Shown: in pieces, positions 37,557 to 46,445 of the stretch
How the letters are laid out: each line of letters begins with the position of its first letter
Numbering within the stretch: the stretch's first letter is position 1
NCBI GenBank assembly: GCA_913056305.1
Contig: CAJXMR010000004.1
Location: 1 to 64,000, forward strand
DNA from: an uncultured Ralstonia sp.
GTDB taxonomy: Bacteria > Pseudomonadota > Gammaproteobacteria > Burkholderiales > Burkholderiaceae
Length of the DNA: 64,000 nucleotides
Direction: 5' to 3'
Program-made: the position numbers and the translations under genes
The notes under the pieces: model-generated
Seen by the model: only the letters and a program-made list of their open reading frames with translations
Database searches by the model: none
Told to the model about the DNA's origin: nothing

Positions 37557-38576
37557 ATGTTCCGTCACGTGCGCAAAAGCCTGGTGCTACTCGCCAGCGT
37601 GGTGGTGATCGTGTGCGGCCTGTATCCGGCCGTGCTGTGGGTGATCGGCCAGACTGCGTTTCCGTTCCAGGCCAACGGCAGCATGGTGAAGGGGCCGGAC
37701 GGCAAGCTGGTCGGGTCGCTGCTGATCGCGCAGCCCTTTACCAAGGATGAGTACTTCCAGCCGCGCCCGTCGGCGGTGTCGTATGACGCTTCCGCGTCGG
37801 GCTCGTCATCGCTGGCGCCGACCAACTACACGCTGCGCGATCGCGTGGCACGCGCGATTGCGCCGGTGGCCCGCTACGCCAGCGGCCCGCAAGCGGGCCA
37901 GGTGGTCGGGCCGGATGTGGAACGCTGGTTCCAGGCCGATCGCTTCCAAGGGCAGCCGCATCTGGTCGCGCAATGGGCGCAGGCGCACAACAGCCTCGCG
38001 CAAGCCTGGGTGACGGGCAGCCCGACGCATACGGCCTACGTTGATGCGTGGGCCAAGGCGCACAGCCAAGCGGTGGCCGCGTGGGTCAAGGACAACCCGG
38101 GCACGCCGCAGCCCAAGCCCGCAGACTTGGCGGTACCGTTCTTCGTGGACGTCTCGCAAGTGCATCCGGGAATGTTTCCGGTGGATGCCACGCACCCGGG
38201 CGCGGACGGCAAGCCGGTGGCGAGCGTCGAGTTCGCGAAAGACGGCAGCGACATCCAGGCCATCTTCTTCGACATGTGGCGGCAGGACCATCCGCAAGCC
38301 GATCTCGCCCCCGTGCCGGGTGACATGGTGACCGCTTCCGCCTCGGGCCTCGACCCCGACATCACGCTGATCAACGCCATGTTTCAGCTCGACCGCGTGG
38401 CCGCCGCGTGGGCGCGCGACACCAAGCGCGACGGCAACACCGTGCACCGCGAAATTGCCGATCTGCTGACACAGCATGCGAAGGCCCCGCTGAGCGGCCT
38501 GGCGGGCGAGCCCATGGTCAACGTGCTGGCCATCAACCTGGAGCTGCGCAAGCGGTATGGCGCGCCAGCCACTTGA
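37557..38576 (+). CDS. kdpC: KdpC, enlarged K+ ATPase subunit
   Basis: A 339-residue protein, against about 190 in E. coli. The N-terminal membrane helix (LVLLASVVVIVCGLYPAVLWVIGQ) and ASGSSSLAPTN region, and the C-terminal MVTASASGLDPDITLINAMFQLDRVA, are standard KdpC. Between them, about residues 115-255, is an insert rich in Ala, Gln, Trp and Asp, including HLVAQWAQAHNSLAQAWV and AYVDAWAKAHSQAVAAWVK. KdpC assists ATP binding by the complex; the insert should lie outside the membrane. No kdpD or kdpE follows. Confidence 0.92.
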   Translation: MFRHVRKSLVLLASVVVIVCGLYPAVLWVIGQTAFPFQANGSMVKGPDGKLVGSLLIAQPFTKDEYFQPRPSAVSYDASASGSSSLAPTNYTLRDRVARAIAPVARYASGPQAGQVVGPDVERWFQADRFQGQPHLVAQWAQAHNSLAQAWVTGSPTHTAYVDAWAKAHSQAVAAWVKDNPGTPQPKPADLAVPFFVDVSQVHPGMFPVDATHPGADGKPVASVEFAKDGSDIQAIFFDMWRQDHPQADLAPVPGDMVTASASGLDPDITLINAMFQLDRVAAAWARDTKRDGNTVHREIADLLTQHAKAPLSGLAGEPMVNVLAINLELRKRYGAPAT

Positions 38577-38593
38577 GCGAGTGTGAGCCACCC

Positions 38594-39166
38594 CTAGCGC
38601 TTGCGCTTCTGGTACGTCCCGATCAGCTCGGCCTGCGCCAGTACATGACCGCGCATGGCGCGCTCGAGCGCCGCCTTGTCCGGCTCGTGGAGCTCCGGCA
38701 ACTCCACATCCAGCGCATACAGCTTGTGGAAATAGCGATGGCGCCCGATGGGTGGGCACGGCCCGCCGTAGCCGGTGCGCTGCCAGTCGTTGCGGCCCTC
38801 GCGTGTGCCGGGCGGCAGATGCCCTCTGGCAGCGCCTTCAGCAAGGGACTGCGTGCCGGGCGGCATGTTGTAGAGCACCCAGTGCACCCACGTCATGCTG
38901 GGCGCAGCGGGGTCGGGTGCGTCCGGGTCATCGACGATCAGCGCCAGGCTGCGCGTGCCCGGTGGCACACTGGTCCACTCCAGCGACGGTGACGTGTCCG
39001 TGCCTTCGCACGTGAGCCTCTCGGGCATCTCGCCACCGGCTGCAAAGGCGGTGGAAGTCAGGGTGAGCGGCATGGCTTTCCTCACTTGGGCAGACACCGG
39101 AACCACGCACAGGCACGCGAGCAGCAGGAGAAACAGGCGGCGTGGATGTGGCAGGTGTCGTCTCAT
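38594..39166 (-). CDS. YbhB/YbcL family (PEBP, Raf-kinase-inhibitor-like) secreted protein
   Basis: A 190-residue protein with a signal peptide (about 1-26, ending VSA) and the phosphatidylethanolamine-binding-protein fold: CEGTDTSPSLEWTSVPPGTRSLALIVDDPDAP, MTWVHWVLYNMPP, and GYGGPCPPIGRHRYFHKLYALD with the ligand-pocket His residues. The physiological role of bacterial YbhB-like proteins is unclear. It is convergent with kdpC, only 17 bases away, with no clear terminator between. Confidence 0.9.
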   Translation of the reverse strand: MRRHLPHPRRLFLLLLACLCVVPVSAQVRKAMPLTLTSTAFAAGGEMPERLTCEGTDTSPSLEWTSVPPGTRSLALIVDDPDAPDPAAPSMTWVHWVLYNMPPGTQSLAEGAARGHLPPGTREGRNDWQRTGYGGPCPPIGRHRYFHKLYALDVELPELHEPDKAALERAMRGHVLAQAELIGTYQKRKR

Positions 39167-39261
39167 CGCGGTTCGGGTCCTCGCCGTTTCAAGCTAGTGC
39201 GCAGAAGCCGCACAGGCAAGCCGAAGTGACGCCGCCGATACCTGGCGGCACGGACCACGCG

Positions 39262-40584
39262 CTACGACACCGACGCGTCGGGCTGCACAGCAGGATTAGT
39301 CCACGCTGCCCCACTGCCCGCGCCGCCCGTCACGGAATACAGCGCGCCGGGCGCGTTGCGCGTCTTCTGGAAATCGGCCAGAGACTGGCCCCGCATGGCG
39401 GCATAGATGTGCAGGTTCGACACCCCGATGACGGCACCCAGCTTCTCGAGCAAGAAGAAGATCACGCCGTAGTGGATCAGGCCACGCCAGTCGCGCCGCG
39501 TGATGAGATCGCGCTCCTCGGTTGACAGCCCGGCTTCGTCATATGTGGCCACCGGATCGGCGAGAAAGCGCACGCGGAATTCTGGCTGGATCAACTGGTG
39601 CAGGTAGCGGTTGATGCGATAGGCGCGCACGCTCGTCTCCAGCGTGAACGGATAGGTGCCCTCCAGTGCTTCGATGCCTTTGAGCTGATGTCCGATATGC
39701 TCGCGCTGGCGCTGCGCGCGGGCGGCCTGCAGATCGGGATCGGTCGCCGCCTCGTTCTCGTACAGCGCCACCGCAATGCCGGTCATCGACGGCAGGTAGT
39801 AGTCGCGGTGCAGGCACTTCATGCGCGCGGACATGGCGCCGCGCATCACCATCCACATCACCACCTCCGCGCTCTCGAAGCCACCCAGGCGGGCGTAGTC
39901 GGCGTGCGTGAGTTCGAGCAGGGCTTCGGGGTCGGACTCGAACAGATCGAGGAAGGTCTGGTCCCACGCGGTGTTGTTGAAGCCGGCGCGCTCGCCATGC
40001 ACCTGGTGCGACAGGCCGCCGGTGGCGACGATGGCGACCTTGAGGTCTTCCGGGTAGCTCTCCACTGCGCGGCGGATCGCCTGGCCGAGCTTGTAGCAGC
40101 GCCGCGCCGACGGTGCCGGAAACTGCAGCACACCCACCTGCAGCGGCACGATCTGCACCGGCCAACTTTGTTCATGCGGCAGCATGACCGAGAGCGGCGA
40201 AAAGCAACCGTGATCGAGCGGCTTGTCCTGGAAAAAGGACATGTCAAATTCATCGGCCACCAGCGACGCGCCCACGTGGCGCGCCAGCCCGACATGCCCA
40301 CCGATCGGCGGCAACTGGCGCGCGCCGCCGCCCTCGTCGGCCGGCGCATACGCATCACCAATGCCCAGCGCGAAGGCCGAGTAATGGTCGAAGAAGAACG
40401 AGGTGACGTGGTCGTTGTAGACCACCAGCAGCACGTCCGGCTTCGCCTGCGCCAGCCATTCGGCCACCGGCGCGTAGGCCGCGAAGATCGGCGCCCAGGC
40501 CGGGTCCTGCTGCTTGGCGGCGTCGAGCGCGAAGCCGATGGTGGGAGTGTGGGATGACGCGATCGCGCCGACGATAGTAGCCAT
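39262..40584 (-). CDS. galA: Gallate dioxygenase (LigB-like domain fused to LigA-like C-terminus)
   Basis: A 440-residue type II extradiol dioxygenase that opens gallate between C4 and C5 to 4-oxalomesaconate. The N-terminal LigB-like domain has SSHTPTIGFALDAA and VVYNDHVTSFFFDHYSAF with the Fe(II)-ligand His residues, and TGGLSHQVHGERAG. The C-terminal part (about 320-420), with QPEFRVRFLADPVATYDEAGLSTEERDLITRRDW and GVSNLHIYAAMRGQ, resembles the small LigA subunit of protocatechuate 4,5-dioxygenase. That fusion is the hallmark of GalA. The start is the ATG at 40584; the upstream TTG is less likely. It follows galT by 31 bases and is downstream of galR. Confidence 0.9.
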   Translation of the reverse strand: MATIVGAIASSHTPTIGFALDAAKQQDPAWAPIFAAYAPVAEWLAQAKPDVLLVVYNDHVTSFFFDHYSAFALGIGDAYAPADEGGGARQLPPIGGHVGLARHVGASLVADEFDMSFFQDKPLDHGCFSPLSVMLPHEQSWPVQIVPLQVGVLQFPAPSARRCYKLGQAIRRAVESYPEDLKVAIVATGGLSHQVHGERAGFNNTAWDQTFLDLFESDPEALLELTHADYARLGGFESAEVVMWMVMRGAMSARMKCLHRDYYLPSMTGIAVALYENEAATDPDLQAARAQRQREHIGHQLKGIEALEGTYPFTLETSVRAYRINRYLHQLIQPEFRVRFLADPVATYDEAGLSTEERDLITRRDWRGLIHYGVIFFLLEKLGAVIGVSNLHIYAAMRGQSLADFQKTRNAPGALYSVTGGAGSGAAWTNPAVQPDASVS

Positions 40585-40615
40585 GGGAATCAATCAAGCA
40601 ATCAAATCGAGCTGG

Positions 40616-41944
40616 TCAAGCAATAGCGGCGCGCGGCTGCGCCTTGGTCGAGACGATGGACACCGCCGCCATGGCCGCCGGAATGGCCAGGATGGCGACG
40701 ACGGCACTGAAGCTCCAACCCATCGTCAGCAGCACACCGCCGGCCATCGACCCGGTGATGCTGCCGAAGCGGCCGATGCCCAGCATCCAGCTCACGCCGG
40801 TGGCCCGCACCGGGGTCGGATAGCACGACGGCGCGAAGGCGTTCAGCCCGGTCTGCGCACCACTCATGCAGAAGCCCGCGGCCAGCACGTAGAAGGCGAA
40901 CAAGCCCGAGCTTACGCTTCCGGACGACAGCAGCAAGATCCACACCGCGCCCAGCAGATAGGCCGTGCCGATCACGCGGCGCGGCGCCACGCGGTCCATG
41001 AAGAAGCCCACCACCAGTGCGCCCACGGTGCCGCCCAATTGAAACAGCGCCGTCAGGTTGGCCGCGCGTTCGATCGACAGGCCGGCGTCCTTGATCAGCG
41101 TGGGCAGCCAGCCGCTCAGCAGGTAGATCACCAGCAGGCCCATGAAGTACGTTACCCACAGTGCCAGCGTGATGCCGCGGTAGTCCGACGAGAGCACCGT
41201 GCGCACCGGCTGCGACCCGCTGACCGGCGGCTCGCTGACGGTGAATGCGGCGTCGGCGGGAATGTCGCTGCGGCACACACGGCGCAGCGTGCGGGCGATG
41301 CGTTCGGCAGGAAACTGCTTGACCACCATGAACCGCGCCGATTCCGGAATCAGCGCCAGATAGAACGGCAGGCACAGCAGCGGAATCGCGCCGCCCACCA
41401 TCAACACGGCCCGCCAGCCGAAATGCGGCAGCAGCGCCGCGGCCACAAACCCGACCAGCGCCGAGCCCAGGTTGAAGCCGGTGAACATCGTCGCCAGCAG
41501 CATGCTGCGCGAGCGCTCCGGCACGTACTCCGACAAGAGCGTCGTGGTGCTCGGCATCGCCGCGCCCAGGCCCAGGCCGGTGAGAAAGCGCAGCAGCGAC
41601 AGCGCCACCGTGTTGCCGGCAAACGCGCTCGCCAGGTTGAATAGGCCGAACAGCGCGATCGACGCGACCAGCAGCTTCTTGCGGCCGAAGCGGTCCGACA
41701 ACGGCCCGACCAGCAGCGCACCCACCGCCAGGCCGATGGGCGCCGCGCTCATCACCACGCCAAAGCTCGCTTTCGAGATGCCCCATTCGCGGGTGATGTC
41801 GGGTGCGAGAAAGCCCATGATGGCGACGTCCATGCCGTCGGTCGCCACGATCAGGAAGCACAGGCCCAGCATCAGCCACTGGTACCCGGACATGCCGCGT
41901 TCATTGATGTAGGCCCGGATGTCGAGCCGTTGCTTGGTAGTCAT
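40616..41944 (-). CDS. galT: Aromatic acid:H+ symporter (AAHS family), probable gallate transporter
   Basis: A 442-residue 12-helix MFS transporter. The helix-1 motif DGMDVAIMGFLAP and loop motif GPLSDRFGRKKLL are typical of PcaK/AAHS aromatic-acid transporters, as is PESARFMV at the end of helix 6. Its place between galR and galA makes gallate the likely substrate. AGGAGA precedes the ATG at 41944. It is co-directional and probably co-transcribed with galA. Confidence 0.85.
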   Translation of the reverse strand: MTTKQRLDIRAYINERGMSGYQWLMLGLCFLIVATDGMDVAIMGFLAPDITREWGISKASFGVVMSAAPIGLAVGALLVGPLSDRFGRKKLLVASIALFGLFNLASAFAGNTVALSLLRFLTGLGLGAAMPSTTTLLSEYVPERSRSMLLATMFTGFNLGSALVGFVAAALLPHFGWRAVLMVGGAIPLLCLPFYLALIPESARFMVVKQFPAERIARTLRRVCRSDIPADAAFTVSEPPVSGSQPVRTVLSSDYRGITLALWVTYFMGLLVIYLLSGWLPTLIKDAGLSIERAANLTALFQLGGTVGALVVGFFMDRVAPRRVIGTAYLLGAVWILLLSSGSVSSGLFAFYVLAAGFCMSGAQTGLNAFAPSCYPTPVRATGVSWMLGIGRFGSITGSMAGGVLLTMGWSFSAVVAILAIPAAMAAVSIVSTKAQPRAAIA

Positions 41945-42150
41945 GCCGTCTCCTGGCGAACCACTGGCGGGTTCTTATCGTTCGAAAAACTGGTTGCCAT
42001 GAAGGCAGGCTTCACGGCTACGGCAGTCTACGTAGGCAGGGGAACGGATGCATTGCTAATCAGCGCGGCTCGCGTTGCCGTTTACTTATCGGGCTGCGGC
42101 AAGTGCATGGAGGACGACCTGTGAGGAAAGGCCTTCACACCACGTGAAGA

Positions 42151-43356
42151 TCAGCGCCAGTCCTGGCTATGGCGGCGAATCGCAGCGAGCAGCGCATCGG
42201 CGCCCGGTGACAGACGCGCACCCATACGCGTAGTGATGCCGATGCCGCGCGCCATGTCCGGCATGGGCAGGTCGAGCGCGCGCAGCCAGCCGGCCTCCAG
42301 CTCGTAGTGCAGCTGGTAGGTGGACAGCGCGGTGACCATATCGCCGCGCAGCAGCAGACCGCGCACGAGGGCGAGATCGCCGGTTTCCACCAGCGGTTGC
42401 GGCAGCGGCAGCCCCTGGCGCGTGAACACCGCATCGAGCGCTTCGCGCAACGGCGCCCCCGCGCGCGACAGCACCCAGGGGTAGCCGTCCAGATCGCGCA
42501 AACCCAGCTTCTTCCGCCTGGCGAGCGGATGCTCGGCACGCACGATGATCGAGATGCGATCCTCGAACACCGCCTCGGTGGTCAGGCCCTGCGAGTGCTG
42601 CGGGCGCAAGGCACCGAGGATGAAATCGATGCGGCCGCTCAGCAGCCCGGCGGTCAATTCCTCATACGGACTCTCCAGCGAGCGGAAGCGCAGCTTCGGA
42701 TGCTGCGCATGCACCTCCGCAATCGCCGTCGGCAACAATTGCGTGCGCGCCAGCGGCAGCGCGCCGATGGTGACCGTGCCTTCCAGTGCACCCTGCAAGG
42801 CCGCGATGTCGGCGTGAATGTGGCGCAGCTCGGCCAGCACGCGTTCGAACCGCACCACCCAGCGGCTGCCGGCATCGGTCGGCACCATGCCGCGCGCAGT
42901 GCGTGCGAACAGCGGCTGGCCCAACGCATCTTCCAAGCGTGCCACCGCCTGGCTGACGGCGGACTGCGAAATGCCAAGGGCGGCTGCCACGCTCGGCATG
43001 TGATGCACCTCCGACAGCAGCGCCGCCACCTCGAGCCGGCGTTCGTTGTGCAGCGCTTCCAGGCTGGCGATCGGCGCACCCTGGCGTGTGCGCAAGCGGA
43101 CCGCATCCTCGCGCACTTCCTTGAGCGCCGCCTCGATCTGCTGCGCGCGCATCAGGACGATCTCACCCGCGCGCGTGAGCAGCATGCCGCGCCCCTTGCG
43201 CTCGAACAGCTCGGCGCCGAGCGCCGCCTCCAGGGCCGCCACCGAACGCGCAATGGCCGAAGACGCGCGATGCAGCGTCTCCGACGAGCGCCGCACGCCG
43301 CCGGCCGCGGCCACGCCGGTAAACACGTAGAGGTGATGCAAGCTGATCGTCTGCAT
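42151..43356 (-). CDS. galR: LysR-type regulator with two tandem HTH domains, probable GalR
   Basis: A 401-residue protein, about 100 longer than a normal LysR regulator, because the N-terminal winged-helix is present twice. HTH 1 (about 3-65) has YVFTGVAAAGGVRRSSETLHRASSAIARSVAALEAALGAELFERKGRGMLLTRAG. HTH 2 (about 105-170) has VAAALGISQSAVSQAVARLEDALGQPLFARTARGMVPTDAG. Both align with the LysR DNA-binding domain. The usual effector domain follows (TVTIGALPLARTQLLP onward). It is divergent from galD and upstream of galT-galA, the arrangement expected for the regulator of gallate genes. Confidence 0.85.
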   Translation of the reverse strand: MQTISLHHLYVFTGVAAAGGVRRSSETLHRASSAIARSVAALEAALGAELFERKGRGMLLTRAGEIVLMRAQQIEAALKEVREDAVRLRTRQGAPIASLEALHNERRLEVAALLSEVHHMPSVAAALGISQSAVSQAVARLEDALGQPLFARTARGMVPTDAGSRWVVRFERVLAELRHIHADIAALQGALEGTVTIGALPLARTQLLPTAIAEVHAQHPKLRFRSLESPYEELTAGLLSGRIDFILGALRPQHSQGLTTEAVFEDRISIIVRAEHPLARRKKLGLRDLDGYPWVLSRAGAPLREALDAVFTRQGLPLPQPLVETGDLALVRGLLLRGDMVTALSTYQLHYELEAGWLRALDLPMPDMARGIGITTRMGARLSPGADALLAAIRRHSQDWR

Positions 43357-43370
43357 GGAAAGGGAGCAAC

Positions 43371-43391
43371 CTAACGCGATAAGAAAATTAG
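43371..43391. promoter_or_regulatory. Candidate LysR-type operator between galR and galD
   Basis: CTAA (43371-43374) and TTAG (43388-43391) flank 13 bases in the only AT-rich part of the 118-base divergent region. It contains a T-N11-A spacing typical of LysR sites. The match is weak. Confidence 0.3.
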
Positions 43392-43474
43392 AACAGCTCC
43401 CCCGCTACATGGCAACCAAGGCCAGGTGGTGCCCGCCGATACTCCGGGCACCAGTCGTTCAGCCAGACCCCGCC

Positions 43475-44614
43475 ATGACGTTTGCTCTCGATTCCGATCT
43501 GCACGCCGTGCCCTGCATCCTGATGCGCGGCGGCACCTCGCGCGGCCCGTTCTTCCTGGAAGCCGATCTGCCGGCAGAGGTTGCGGCACGGGACCGCGCG
43601 CTGCTCGCCGCCATGGGCAGCCCCGACCCGCGCCAGATCGACGGCCTGGGCGGCGCCCACCCGCTCACCAGCAAGGTCGGCATCGTCGCGCGCGACACCT
43701 CCGGCCAGGCCGACCTGGCCTTCACCTTTGCCCAACTGCAGCCGAACACGGACACCGTGGACACCACGCCCAACTGCGGCAACATGCTGGCCGCCGTGGT
43801 GCCCTTCGCCATCGAAACCGGCCTGCTCACACCCGGCGCCGAGACCACGCGTGCCCGCGTACTGACCCGCAACACCGGCATGCTGTGCGACATCACCGTG
43901 CCCACGCCGGGCGGCAAGCCACGCTATGCCGGCGACGCGCGCATCGACGGCGTGCCCGGCACCGCTGCCCCAATCGTCATCGACTTTCTCGATACCGCCG
44001 GCTCGGTGTGCAGCGCCTTGCTACCAACCGGCCGCGCCATCGACACCCTGTCGATCGACGACCCGGCCACCGGCCACACCCGCACCATCGAAGCGACCCT
44101 GATCGACAACGGCATGCCGATGGTGCTGCTGCGCGCCGCCGACCTCGGCCGCACCGCTTATGAGACCGTCGCCGAGTTGAACGCCGACACGCCGCTCAAG
44201 CAGACGCTCGAAGCCCTGCGCCTGGCCGCCGGCCACCGCATGGGCCTGGGCGACGTCACCGACAGGAGCTACCCCAAGATGTGCCTGCTCGCACCGCCAC
44301 GCGACGACGGCAACATCGCCACGCGCTGCTTCATCCCGCGCGTGTGCCATGAGGCGATCGGCGTGCTGGCCGCCGTCACGGTCGGCACGGCCTGCGTGCT
44401 GCCGGGCACCGTTGCCAGCGGCATTGCCCAGGTGGCCGGCATCGGCCCCATCTACTCCATCAGCGTCGAACACCCGACCGGCGAATTCACCGTCGAGCTG
44501 GAGACCGACCCTACCCAACCAAACGGCATCGCCCGCAGCGCGCTGGTGCGCACCGCGCGCCCCATCATGCGCGGCGAAGTGCTGATTCCCGCCGCGGCCT
44601 GGCCCGCGAACTGA
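43475..44614 (+). CDS. galD: 4-oxalomesaconate tautomerase (PrpF family)
   Basis: A 379-residue PrpF-type isomerase. The N-terminus VPCILMRGGTSRGPFFLEADLPAE is diagnostic; TTPNCGNMLAAVVPFAIETG carries the first catalytic Cys region, and the second half repeats the diaminopimelate-epimerase-like fold. In gallate degradation GalD converts the keto and enol forms of 4-oxalomesaconate. The ATG at 43475 gives the canonical length; the in-frame extension to 43355 runs back across the regulator start. It is first in the plus-strand gal operon. Confidence 0.88.
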   Translation: MTFALDSDLHAVPCILMRGGTSRGPFFLEADLPAEVAARDRALLAAMGSPDPRQIDGLGGAHPLTSKVGIVARDTSGQADLAFTFAQLQPNTDTVDTTPNCGNMLAAVVPFAIETGLLTPGAETTRARVLTRNTGMLCDITVPTPGGKPRYAGDARIDGVPGTAAPIVIDFLDTAGSVCSALLPTGRAIDTLSIDDPATGHTRTIEATLIDNGMPMVLLRAADLGRTAYETVAELNADTPLKQTLEALRLAAGHRMGLGDVTDRSYPKMCLLAPPRDDGNIATRCFIPRVCHEAIGVLAAVTVGTACVLPGTVASGIAQVAGIGPIYSISVEHPTGEFTVELETDPTQPNGIARSALVRTARPIMRGEVLIPAAAWPAN

Positions 44615-44636
44615 CTGACGAAGGATCTGTTCACCC

Positions 44637-45716
44637 ATGATCATCGATTGCCACGGGCACTTCACCACCGCCCCCAACGCCCTCGAAGACTGGCGCCGCC
44701 GCCAGATCGCCAACCTGTCGACGCCCGCGCTCGGGCCGTCGCCGGACGAACTACACATCAGCGACGACGAGCTGGTCGAAGCCATCCGCATCAACCAACT
44801 GCGCCTGATGCAGGAACGCGGTTCCGACCTGACGATCTTCTCGCCGCGTGCGTCGTTCATGGCGCACCACATCGGCAACTTCGAGACCAGCGCGACGTGG
44901 GCGGCCATCTGCAACACGCTGTGCCATCGCGTGTCGCAACTGTTCCCGGAGCACTTTGTGGGCGCGGCCATGCTGCCGCAATCGCCGGGCGTGGACATCG
45001 CCACCTGCATTCCGGAACTGGAGCGCTGCGTCGTCGACTATGGCTTCGTCGGCGTGAACATGAACCCAGACCCGTCGGGCGGCCACTGGACCTCGCCGCC
45101 GTTGTCCGATCCTTACTGGTTCCCGATCTACGAGAAGCTGGTCGAGTACGACGTGCCGGCCATGATCCACGTGAGCACGAGCTGCAACGCGTGCTTCCAC
45201 ACCACCGGCGCGCACTACCTGAATGCCGATACGACGGCCTTCATGCAGGTGCTCACCAGCGACCTGTTCCGCCGCTTCCCGACGCTCAAGTTCGTGATCC
45301 CGCACGGCGGCGGCGCGGTGCCGTACCACTGGGGGCGCTTCCGTGGCCTGGCGCAGGAGCTGAAGACGCCGCCGCTGCAGGAGCACCTGCTGCGCAACGT
45401 GTTCTTCGACACCTGCGTCTACCACCAGCCCGGCATCGACCTGCTCACCAAGGTCATCCCGGTCGACAACATCCTGTTCGCCTCCGAGATGATCGGCGCC
45501 GTGCGCGGCATTGATCCGGAGACGGGCCACTACTTCGACGACACGCGCCGCTACATCGACCACGCGCAGAGCCTGTCGGCGCAAGACCGCTACCAGATCT
45601 ACGAGGGCAACGCGCGGCGCGTGTACCCGCGCCTGGACGCGCAGCTCAAGGCGCGCGGCCACCATGGCCAGTTCAACCAAGGCCTCGCCCTCGCTACCAC
45701 CGGAGCCTCCGCATGA
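44637..45716 (+). CDS. ligJ: Amidohydrolase-family 4-oxalomesaconate hydratase (LigJ type)
   Basis: A 359-residue metal-dependent amidohydrolase-superfamily protein. It begins [13 protein letters not shown] with the H-x-H metal motif, and further metal ligands are likely in [11 protein letters not shown] and [17 protein letters not shown]. LigJ-type enzymes hydrate 4-oxalomesaconate in protocatechuate 4,5-cleavage and gallate pathways. Pseudomonas putida uses an unrelated PIG-L-like protein (GalB), so this locus uses the sphingomonad-style solution. The last four bases overlap the start of galC (ATGA), supporting coupled translation. Confidence 0.85.
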   Translation: MIIDCHGHFTTAPNALEDWRRRQIANLSTPALGPSPDELHISDDELVEAIRINQLRLMQERGSDLTIFSPRASFMAHHIGNFETSATWAAICNTLCHRVSQLFPEHFVGAAMLPQSPGVDIATCIPELERCVVDYGFVGVNMNPDPSGGHWTSPPLSDPYWFPIYEKLVEYDVPAMIHVSTSCNACFHTTGAHYLNADTTAFMQVLTSDLFRRFPTLKFVIPHGGGAVPYHWGRFRGLAQELKTPPLQEHLLRNVFFDTCVYHQPGIDLLTKVIPVDNILFASEMIGAVRGIDPETGHYFDDTRRYIDHAQSLSAQDRYQIYEGNARRVYPRLDAQLKARGHHGQFNQGLALATTGASA

Positions 45717-46408
45717 GCACCGCCAACACCCTTCTCGGCGTGGTCCACCGCCGCATCGAACGCGCGCCCGCCGATGCGGTTGCCGCCCTGTCGCAATTCG
45801 GCGTGGCAACCGTGCATGAAGCCATGGGCCGCATCGGCCTGATGAAGCCCTACATGCGCCCGATCTACGCCGGCGCACACGCCTGCGGCACCGCCGTCAC
45901 CGTGCTGCTGCAGCCCGGCGACAACTGGATGCTGCACGTGGCCGCCGAGCAGATCCAGCCCGGCGACATCGTCATCGCCGCCTGCACCACCGACAGCTTC
46001 GACGGCTTCTTCGGCGACCTGCTGGCCACCTCGTACCGCGCACGTGGCGCGGCGGGCTTGGTCATCGACGGCGGGGTGCGCGACGTCAAGGACCTCACCG
46101 CGATGGGCTTTCCGGTCTTCAGCCGCGCCGTTCACGCCAAGGGCTGCACGCGCGCGACGCTGGGCTCGGTGAATGTGCCGGTGGTCTGCGCCGGCGCCCC
46201 GGTCAACCCGGGCGATGTGGTGATCGCCGATGACGATGGCGTGGTGGTCGTGCCCGCCGCCGCTGCCGCAGCGGTGGCTGAAGCCGCCGCCGCCCGCACC
46301 GCCAACGAAGAGGCCAAGCGCGCACGCTTCGCCGCCGGCGAGCTCGGCCTCGACATGTACAGCATGCGCGACACCCTGGCCCGCGCCGGGCTGCGCTACA
46401 TCGATTAG
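45713..46408 (+). CDS. galC: 4-carboxy-4-hydroxy-2-oxoadipate aldolase (RraA-like)
   Basis: A 231-residue HMG/CHA aldolase of the RraA-like fold. [61 protein letters not shown] (the Arg-Asp metal/substrate motif) and [18 protein letters not shown] are all characteristic. It cleaves the last intermediate to pyruvate and oxaloacetate and often also decarboxylates oxaloacetate. It overlaps the hydratase by four bases. Confidence 0.9.
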   Translation: MSTANTLLGVVHRRIERAPADAVAALSQFGVATVHEAMGRIGLMKPYMRPIYAGAHACGTAVTVLLQPGDNWMLHVAAEQIQPGDIVIAACTTDSFDGFFGDLLATSYRARGAAGLVIDGGVRDVKDLTAMGFPVFSRAVHAKGCTRATLGSVNVPVVCAGAPVNPGDVVIADDDGVVVVPAAAAAAVAEAAAARTANEEAKRARFAAGELGLDMYSMRDTLARAGLRYID

Positions 46409-46445
46409 TCCACGCACCGACCAACGGGCAACGCAGGAGACCACC

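Noticed and set aside
41930..42124. Small plus-strand ORF between galT and galR
   Set aside because: It begins inside the galT start region, has no ribosome-binding site and no recognisable sequence.
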